19,120 bases of DNA. Origin: CAYFJO01 sp964343305 (GTDB lineage: Bacteria; Planctomycetota; Planctomycetia; Pirellulales; Pirellulaceae). Under the pieces are notes generated by a model. That model saw only the letters and a program-made list of their open reading frames with translations. It did not search any database and was not told the DNA's origin. The position numbers and the translations under genes were made by a program. The first letter of the stretch is position 1. Each line of letters begins with the position of its first letter. Shown here one piece after another: positions 15,001 to 19,120 of the stretch. Location: the NCBI GenBank assembly GCA_964343305.1, contig CAYFJO010000196.1, forward strand, positions 1-19,120, written 5' to 3'.

Positions 15001-16592
15001 GGTGTATACGGAAGCGCGGGGACTAGCAGTTTCGGCTTCCGCAGCGTGACGCGCAGGACCACTTTGTCGTCGCGCGAGACGGTGACCGTGTTGTCGCTGA
15101 GTTTGAACTTGTCGTTGCCCAACTTCAGGTTGAGGTCATACTTGCCTTCTTTGAGACGAATATCCCAGCCAGACGCCTCGTTGATGATGTCGATTTCCTT
15201 GCCGGCTTGTTTGACGGAGATTTCGACGTTGGGGTCGTTGGTGTGAATTTCGACGATGCCGTACGGGGTGTTGAGATGGAATACGATGCCAAACGCGGCG
15301 AACGCCATGACAGCGAGGATGGTCAGCGCGACGAGCAACCTCTTCTGTAGGATGGCTTTCCAAAGCCTTCCATCGACGGGAGGGGAAGCCCATCGTACAG
15401 AAGTCCTACCCGTTTCTTCTGTGGGCTTTCGTTCGGGCGACAGCAGCGCGGCTATGTTGGACTCGGTCGTGAATCGGCTCAACGCGTCGGCAACCTCGGC
15501 GGGGTCCGTGAATCGTTCGTCCGGATCGATCGCCAGCATGCAGTTGATAATCCGTGCCAAGTCCGGTGGAAGATCGGCGATCGATGGACGATCCGACGTT
15601 TGGTGTGCATCGATCAACTCGCGCGGCGTCGCGAATTCGTTCCGTTGAAACGGCGGTGTACCGGCCAGCAGCGCGTAGAGCGTGCATCCGAGGCCATAGA
15701 TGTCCGCGCGAATGTCGACATCATGACTGTTGGCCGCTTGCTCGGGCGCGATGTATTCCGCCGTCCCCATGATGTGGCCGTCGAGTGTCAGGTCGTCGCG
15801 GCCTGATTCCGTGTTGTTTTGACATGTCGGCGTGAATTGCTCGCCGTCGTAGCCAGCCAATCCCAGGTCAAGGATCTTTACGCAACCATCTTCGGCCAAC
15901 ATCAGGTTCGACGGTTTCATGTCTCGGTGGACGAGGCCGTGTTCATGAGCGTGTTGCAAACCGATGGCCGCTTGGCGGACGAGTTCGCAGGCGTCGGCGA
16001 CCGACAACCGTTCGTTTCTCTGGATCAACTCCGAAAACTCGGCACCTTTGATGTACTCCATCACGAGATACTGTTTGCCATCGAATTCACCGGCGTCGCT
16101 GGCTTGCACGATGTTTTCGTGCTTTAGCTTGCCGACGGCTTTCATCTCGCGATCGAAACGGGCGATGGCGCGGTCGTCGAGCATGCGTTTGGTGCGCAAG
16201 ATTTTGAGCGCGACGAATTTTTCCAGCTTCGTGTGCAGTGCTTTGTAAACCGTGCCCATGCCGCCAGTTCCGAGGCGTTCGACCAACATGTATTGACCGA
16301 GCACTTGGCGACTCGGCGCGGACGTGGGTCGTTCCTCGGTTTCGGCTTCGAATCGTTCGACGACAGGCAGTGCTTGATGAAACTCGACCTCGTCGACGAA
16401 CGACTCGTCGGCGGCCGGGCATTTCAATTCGGCGATGAACGAATCCGATGCGTCGTCGAGTGTGGCCATTGCCGATTCGCACTCACCGCATGTTTCGAGA
16501 TGCTCGGCGATCGCGTCGAGCGACGAATCGGGCAAGCGGCCGGTGACGAAGTTGCGAAGTTGTTGCGGTGCGGGGCAAAGATCGGTAAGCAC
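12078..16592 (-). CDS. Membrane Ser/Thr protein kinase with zinc-finger, LRR and LamG-like domains
   Basis: The protein has 1,504 residues. GTG start at 16592 has AGGAG seven bases upstream. Domains in order: an anti-sigma-type zinc motif HLETCGEC (His31, Cys35, Cys38); and a Hanks-type kinase from about 99, with GTGGMGTV loop, Lys130, HRDMKPSN (222-229), DLG 242-244 in place of DFG, and APE 282-284. Next come a transmembrane helix about 419-439 and a small beta domain 445-520. Planctomycete-type leucine-rich repeats (consensus (V/I)TDAGLxxL) follow at about 564-768 and about 820-990. A LamG/concanavalin-like domain is at about 1055-1235 (FTVEVWVRF, KWHHFAMVKN, VYIGAPP), then an unassigned helical C-terminus. 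The kinase should be cytoplasmic and the repeats outside. It lies 119 bp downstream of an ECF sigma gene and is probably its partner regulator. Two palindromic elements are embedded in frame in linkers. Sigma-factor control is inferred. Confidence 0.93.
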   Translation of the reverse strand: MLTDLCPAPQQLRNFVTGRLPDSSLDAIAEHLETCGECESAMATLDDASDSFIAELKCPAADESFVDEVEFHQALPVVERFEAETEERPTSAPSRQVLGQYMLVERLGTGGMGTVYKALHTKLEKFVALKILRTKRMLDDRAIARFDREMKAVGKLKHENIVQASDAGEFDGKQYLVMEYIKGAEFSELIQRNERLSVADACELVRQAAIGLQHAHEHGLVHRDMKPSNLMLAEDGCVKILDLGLAGYDGEQFTPTCQNNTESGRDDLTLDGHIMGTAEYIAPEQAANSHDVDIRADIYGLGCTLYALLAGTPPFQRNEFATPRELIDAHQTSDRPSIADLPPDLARIINCMLAIDPDERFTDPAEVADALSRFTTESNIAALLSPERKPTEETGRTSVRWASPPVDGRLWKAILQKRLLVALTILAVMAFAAFGIVFHLNTPYGIVEIHTNDPNVEISVKQAGKEIDIINEASGWDIRLKEGKYDLNLKLGNDKFKLSDNTVTVSRDDKVVLRVTLRKPKLLVPALPYTPESVLESFGAKITKKDGVITEIFLVNSKIDDTHLGHIKKMNGLESLTVIGCTNVTDAGFAHLKELPQLKGLNVAPSNITDAGLANLTGLKNMWFLGLNGTMVSDAGLKHLVENSKITVLYLNGTRVTDAGLLFLETMKDMHWLDLGATGVTDAGLARLGHMSELQLLHLNSTAITDAGLAHLTKLPNIQSLHLSNTKITDLGMLQLAKLRKLKDLHVLNTAVTEAGASVLKVALPGVTVRHGKSVPAPVTTDEFEKYGKAAGLMQWAKSKGVANNVEVKLDDRGRVTSIHMGGGEITDEGMSRLKNLEDVESLTLSYTYACTAESLKHVQQMTKVKYLRLWGNYNFSNGIGYVSGMKEVETLFTHKLRITDENMKFLKDMKKCKLIQMTLNPVVTDEGIAQLAGLTELESIYLTCDKLTDECLKYFHDMSKLKSILVSSPSMTRAAFQELAHKLPNLETVNNEPVEKLFESGPAEKEAKKKEVDNKEAKASLFDGADREARAPVGRALLPVKSAPPDKDVRPTVVELRGRDCIELTRSMGSFKIDGEFTVEVWVRFKEGRGRHTLMGDFLPADLSPMALARRFTGWMVEVKDYKRLHDEVEIWSANGQGIHGLQTSAKDLFKDKWHHFAMVKNELGYQMFVDGISRGYTNKIIESGDQSPTNVYIGAPPKMSAESYKGKFHGDRHFCGDIRLFRLSKGARYADNFEPAAKFDTDANTLALLDASQRNGDSLIDLSGNERHGIVLRDGVRKIDLGDDPNVKARWDAFDPIAMLNETELLAIENRHWENKRNGKFHFVYSRWATAAADLNPAKAKEILLAAFARFNNGMGSFDQDCRVYLAQGLWKHNGLDSTAFITDWFFGEKTERGAIGFGRHRFADYLGSKENKPLLAQIINDPRLPDIEWHTQQRLARSLNKVSTAVVITEDEMQKAWHPLGIGHYNTNKEKAREQYPKETAELEAHLAEWRQKMKAAVAGK
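13470..13500. repeat. Palindromic element embedded in frame in the kinase gene (LRR-LamG linker)
   Basis: GACGGGCA-AGAG-TGCCCGTC (13470-13489) is a perfect 8-bp stem with a 4-base loop, followed by CTACAGGTGCT. On the coding strand this reads as a 'tgtaggacgggcactcttgcccgtc'-type element, a kind I associate with planctomycete intergenic DNA. It encodes APVGRALLPVK (1032-1042) inside a low-complexity Lys/Glu/Ala linker. Confidence 0.6.
14298..14903 (-). repeat. Tandem ~72-bp coding repeats (leucine-rich repeats)
   Basis: These are about eight diverged units of 24 codons within the kinase gene. They are visible as recurring GCGTCGGTGA-like strings on the plus strand and (V/I)TDAGLxxL in the protein. 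A second, more diverged block spans about 13623-14135. They are protein repeats, not a CRISPR or satellite. Confidence 0.85.
15342..15403. repeat. Second palindromic element embedded in frame in the kinase gene (before the membrane helix)
   Basis: Arms 15342-15361 and 15384-15403 are complementary at 18 of 20 bases. The left side contains a nested hairpin GGCTTT-CC-AAAGCC. The 62 bp encode residues 397-417 (SVRWASPPVDGRLWKAILQK), exactly between the kinase domain and the transmembrane helix. Composition and structure look like an inserted REP-type element rather than conserved kinase sequence. Confidence 0.65.
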
Positions 16593-16612
16593 GGGAATGC
16601 TCCTGGGTGGGA

Positions 16613-16680
16613 TGTAGCTGCACTCGCCAAGAGTGCGGATGGAGTTGTTGTTCGTCCGCGTTCTGGTGAACGCAGCTACA
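16613..16680. repeat. 68-bp compound palindrome between ECF sigma and kinase genes
   Basis: The outer arms 16613-16638 and 16656-16680 are near-perfect inverted copies, both starting TGTAGCTGC from their outer ends. Each arm also folds on itself (GCACTC-GCCAA-GAGTGC and CGTTC-TGGT-GAACG). It occupies most of the 119-bp gap and would form a cruciform or branched hairpin in the shared transcript, 20 bases before the kinase start. It could lower kinase expression relative to sigma. Confidence 0.75.
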
Positions 16681-16711
16681 CTAATAACGATTCGCGCATG
16701 TCACGATTTTT

Positions 16712-17305
16712 TTAGTTGTCGTCGGTTGCGCCAAACTGTTCGCGTAAACGACGCAGCACGCGTGACTTAGCCAGTCGCACGGCGTTGACGCTCATTTCCA
16801 ACTCTTCGGCCACTCGTGCGGTCGGCACACTGTCGACGGTCGTTCGCCAGAACGCTTGCCAGGTGCGGTTCTCAAACTCGGACTGCACGACTTCCATACC
16901 GACCAGGAATGACGAACTCGGCGACCCGTCCGCCTCGCCCAGCATCGAGGATGGATCGTCGGCCCAACCGAGCAGTTGTATCATCGCCTCAGTTCCACCC
17001 GTGGCTTGCGCTCGGCCCGCGATGCGACGAAAGTGGTCGCGGATTTTGTTACGAGTGATCGTCCACAGCCAACCACGAAACGCATGTCCTGGCCCATCGC
17101 GCCGAAAATCGCCAAGGTGCGCGTGAACAGAGCGAAAGACCTCTTGAAACACGTCGGCTGCGTCCGTCCGCGAAACGCCAAACTTGCGGCACCACGAGTA
17201 GACCAGCGCGCCGTAAAGCTGTACCAGCCGTTGCCAAGCGAGCGGCTCTTGCTTGCGAGCACGGTCGAGCAATCCAGTCGATGTCGATTCAACAAACGTT
17301 GTCAT
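16712..17305 (-). CDS. ECF-type RNA polymerase sigma-70 factor
   Basis: The protein has 197 residues. Region 2 (about 20-95) contains DAADVFQEVFRSVHAHLGDF and the FRGWLWTITRNKIRDHFRR block that binds the -10 element and core polymerase. Region 4 (about 137-192) ends with the helix-turn-helix VAEELEMSVNAVRLAKSRVLRRLRE. A loop of about 35 residues, rich in Gly/Ser/Asp, joins them and is longer than in minimal ECF factors. Such ECF factors paired with Ser/Thr kinases are characteristic of planctomycetes. The next gene on the strand is that kinase, with an anti-sigma-like zinc motif, so stress- or ligand-controlled release of sigma is the likely logic. ATG 17305 is preceded by GAAGG ten bases upstream. 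No autoregulated promoter could be identified. Confidence 0.93.
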   Translation of the reverse strand: MTTFVESTSTGLLDRARKQEPLAWQRLVQLYGALVYSWCRKFGVSRTDAADVFQEVFRSVHAHLGDFRRDGPGHAFRGWLWTITRNKIRDHFRRIAGRAQATGGTEAMIQLLGWADDPSSMLGEADGSPSSSFLVGMEVVQSEFENRTWQAFWRTTVDSVPTARVAEELEMSVNAVRLAKSRVLRRLREQFGATDDN

Positions 17306-17358
17306 GCTTGGGCTACCTTCTTCAACTCATTATGAACCAATCGATTGGCGAATAGCAA

Positions 17359-17377
17359 ATATTCAAAGTTGAAATAT
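17359..17377. promoter_or_regulatory. Imperfect AT-rich dyad in the divergent sigma/LRR-protein promoter region
   Basis: ATATTCAA-AG-TTGAAATAT is a dyad with one unpaired base, in the 188-bp gap between the divergent ECF and LRR-protein genes, the most AT-rich part of the area. It could be an operator or overlap a promoter. Nothing else supports it. Confidence 0.3.
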
Positions 17378-17493
17378 AGTGTGCGAATTCCGACGATTTG
17401 GTATCTTATTCTGTGTCGGGCCAATTGTCGTTTGGCGGAACTCCGTTGGCTGTTTTTCCCATCTTGATTGAACGTAGAGAAGAAGCGTGAAGC

Positions 17494-19120
17494 ATGTCCG
17501 ATCAGTTTGACCCGTATTACAAATGGCTTGGCATTCCGCCGGCGGAGCAGCCGCCGAATCATTATCGACTGTTGGGTGTGCCCCCGTTCGTGGACGACCT
17601 GGACGTGATCGAAAACGCGGCCGACCAGCGGATGGGCCACATCCGCACATTTCAGTCAGGCAAGCATAGCGCCCTCTCCCAGAAGATTCTCAACGAACTT
17701 TCGTCGGCGCGCGTGTGCCTGCTGAATCCCAATAACAAGACCAGCTATGATCAGCAACTGCGGGCCCAGCTTGCGACCGACCAATTGATCGGACTGAGCG
17801 ACATTCATCAGAATGATCCATTTGAATCGGGAAGCGGAATTGGTTTCGGCATAGGTCTGGGATCCGGAGTTGCAGCCGGATCCGGCATCGGCACTCCACC
17901 AACAGCCGCGTATCCCGCGCAAACCGTGGCACCACAGCCGGTGATCATGCAAGCAGGCAAGCGACATGATCGGCCAGCAGCCAAACAGAAACCCAAGTGG
18001 TTGTTGCCAGCACTGCTGGGCGGCGGAAGCGGTGTGATCTTGATCATCATCGTCATCGGTCTTCTGGCATACAATTCTCCCGACCCTGTTGCCGTCGAGC
18101 AAGGCAGTATTCCACCAGCCAGTAAACCGGCAGGCAATCCATCGCCCCCCAAAACGCCAACCACCGCGCTAGACACCAACGTGCCAGAAGATGATTATTC
18201 ACCGCCAATTCCATTTTCACCTCCGCCAACCCCATCGATCGAAAATGACAAACAAGGATTGGTCGGACGTGCTCGCAGGGGACAACATGTTTATGACGTT
18301 TTGCTGAATTACAAATCGTCGGGCGTTCTGTCCTACGGGCAAGTGATGCGGATGATTTCATCACGAACCTCGCAGTCCACGTCGTTGAGTGTAGAACTTC
18401 AATTTGATGGCTTGATTGAATTGGACAAGCCAGACAGAGTGACAATTCAGTTGCAGCGCGGCTCGATTGCCACGTTGGGAAGTTCGATCGTTTCCATTGA
18501 TGGCAACGTCGTGGCACAGAATGGCGGAAACTCGAACAATGGGAACGATGTCTCCGTCGATCTAAATCTTGACAAGGGCCAACACCTGATCGCATGGAAG
18601 TTGAATGGGTCTTTTCATGATTGCCGTTTTCAATTGAAAGATTCAAATGGAATCCCCTTACGGCTGCTTCATGACGACGCGCAACTTACCAAGGCACGTG
18701 CCGGAACTTCTGAGGAACTCGTACTCGGTCTACAGTCGTCCCCGGAGACCAGGCAACGCGCTGTTCAATGGGTCATCGCGAACGGTGGACGTGTAGAGGT
18801 TCGTTACTTCACGACACGAGGCATGACCGCACAAAACGTTGACAGACTGGAAAACATTCCGAACGATTTTTTCTTGGTCAGAGGAGTACACTTTTCAGTT
18901 CGAAGCAGTTATCCGCAGGTCGATGACAAAGGCATCTTGAACCTTAAGGGCCTCTGCAATCTGGAAAGTGTTCACTTGCGCGGAACCAGAATTACCGACG
19001 CGAGCATGTCGGTGTTCTCGGAATTGCAGGGGCTTTACTCTCTGGGCATGTCTCAATGTTCTAGTGTCAGCGACCGGGGAATGCCAGAACTCGCAAAACT
19101 TACAGGACTGCGTTACCTGG
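17494..19120 (+). CDS. Planctomycete membrane protein: J-like N-terminus, TM helix, LRR (3' end outside window)
   Basis: This is an open frame of 542 codons to the window edge. The first about 90 residues (DPYYKWLGIP, EQPPNHYRLLGVP, then NPNNKTSYDQQL) form the J-domain-like module common at the N-terminus of planctomycete membrane proteins and kinases. A Gly/Ser-rich linker (111-133) and a transmembrane helix (about 169-192) follow. After that comes a Pro-rich stretch and a beta-rich region (about 260-395, with LIELDKPDRVTIQL and LDKGQHLIAWKL, possibly PA14-like). Leucine-rich repeats begin near 475 (LESVHLRGTRITDASM). They are of the same type as in the kinase. The N-terminus should be cytoplasmic and the repeats external. 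It is divergent from the ECF gene and may belong to its regulon. The ribosome binding site is weak. Function unknown. Confidence 0.85.
   Translation, partial: MSDQFDPYYKWLGIPPAEQPPNHYRLLGVPPFVDDLDVIENAADQRMGHIRTFQSGKHSALSQKILNELSSARVCLLNPNNKTSYDQQLRAQLATDQLIGLSDIHQNDPFESGSGIGFGIGLGSGVAAGSGIGTPPTAAYPAQTVAPQPVIMQAGKRHDRPAAKQKPKWLLPALLGGGSGVILIIIVIGLLAYNSPDPVAVEQGSIPPASKPAGNPSPPKTPTTALDTNVPEDDYSPPIPFSPPPTPSIENDKQGLVGRARRGQHVYDVLLNYKSSGVLSYGQVMRMISSRTSQSTSLSVELQFDGLIELDKPDRVTIQLQRGSIATLGSSIVSIDGNVVAQNGGNSNNGNDVSVDLNLDKGQHLIAWKLNGSFHDCRFQLKDSNGIPLRLLHDDAQLTKARAGTSEELVLGLQSSPETRQRAVQWVIANGGRVEVRYFTTRGMTAQNVDRLENIPNDFFLVRGVHFSVRSSYPQVDDKGILNLKGLCNLESVHLRGTRITDASMSVFSELQGLYSLGMSQCSSVSDRGMPELAKLTGLRYL

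Overview
The window looks like a chromosomal segment of a planctomycete (Planctomycetota, probably the Pirellulales side). The evidence is family content, not a marker gene. It includes a 1,504-residue Ser/Thr kinase with an N-terminal zinc-finger anti-sigma-like motif, planctomycete-type leucine-rich repeats and a LamG-like domain, next to an ECF sigma factor. It also includes a membrane protein with the planctomycete 'DPYxKWLGIPPxxQPPNHYRLLG' N-terminus, a Uma2/DUF820 protein, a DUF1501-like remnant and a secreted glycosidase-like protein. Several palindromic REP-like elements lie between and inside genes. There are no rRNA or tRNA genes, CRISPR arrays, transposases or prophage genes.

Left part (1-4701, all on the minus strand). 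In transcription order it holds an EAL c-di-GMP phosphodiesterase, a GGDEF diguanylate cyclase with a receiver-like N-terminus, a right-handed beta-helix protein with no signal peptide, and the 5' 250 codons of an exported helical-repeat protein that runs off the left edge. The EAL/GGDEF pair puts opposing activities for one second messenger side by side.

Middle (4945-9179, plus strand). It holds an exported glycoside-hydrolase-like protein, a stand-alone condensation/wax-ester-synthase-type acyltransferase and a Uma2-family PD-(D/E)XK protein with a coiled-coil tail. A degraded DUF1501-like fragment lies antisense just after the Uma2 gene.

Nitrogen block (9312-11637, minus strand). An ammonium channel gene (amt) has a near-perfect sigma-54 (-24/-12) promoter about 140 bp upstream. 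It ends in a strong intrinsic terminator, which is followed by a P-II gene with its own possible sigma-70-type promoter. This P-II has Phe at position 51, where the uridylylated Tyr normally sits, and a three-residue insertion in the ATP-binding B-loop.

Right part (12078-19120). An ECF sigma factor and the giant kinase run leftward, separated by a 68-bp compound palindrome. A J-domain-like/transmembrane/LRR protein diverges to the right and runs off the edge. The kinase gene carries two other palindromic elements in frame, both at inter-domain linkers. The ECF/anti-sigma-kinase pair, with a divergent LRR membrane protein, is the best candidate here for a distinctive signalling system.
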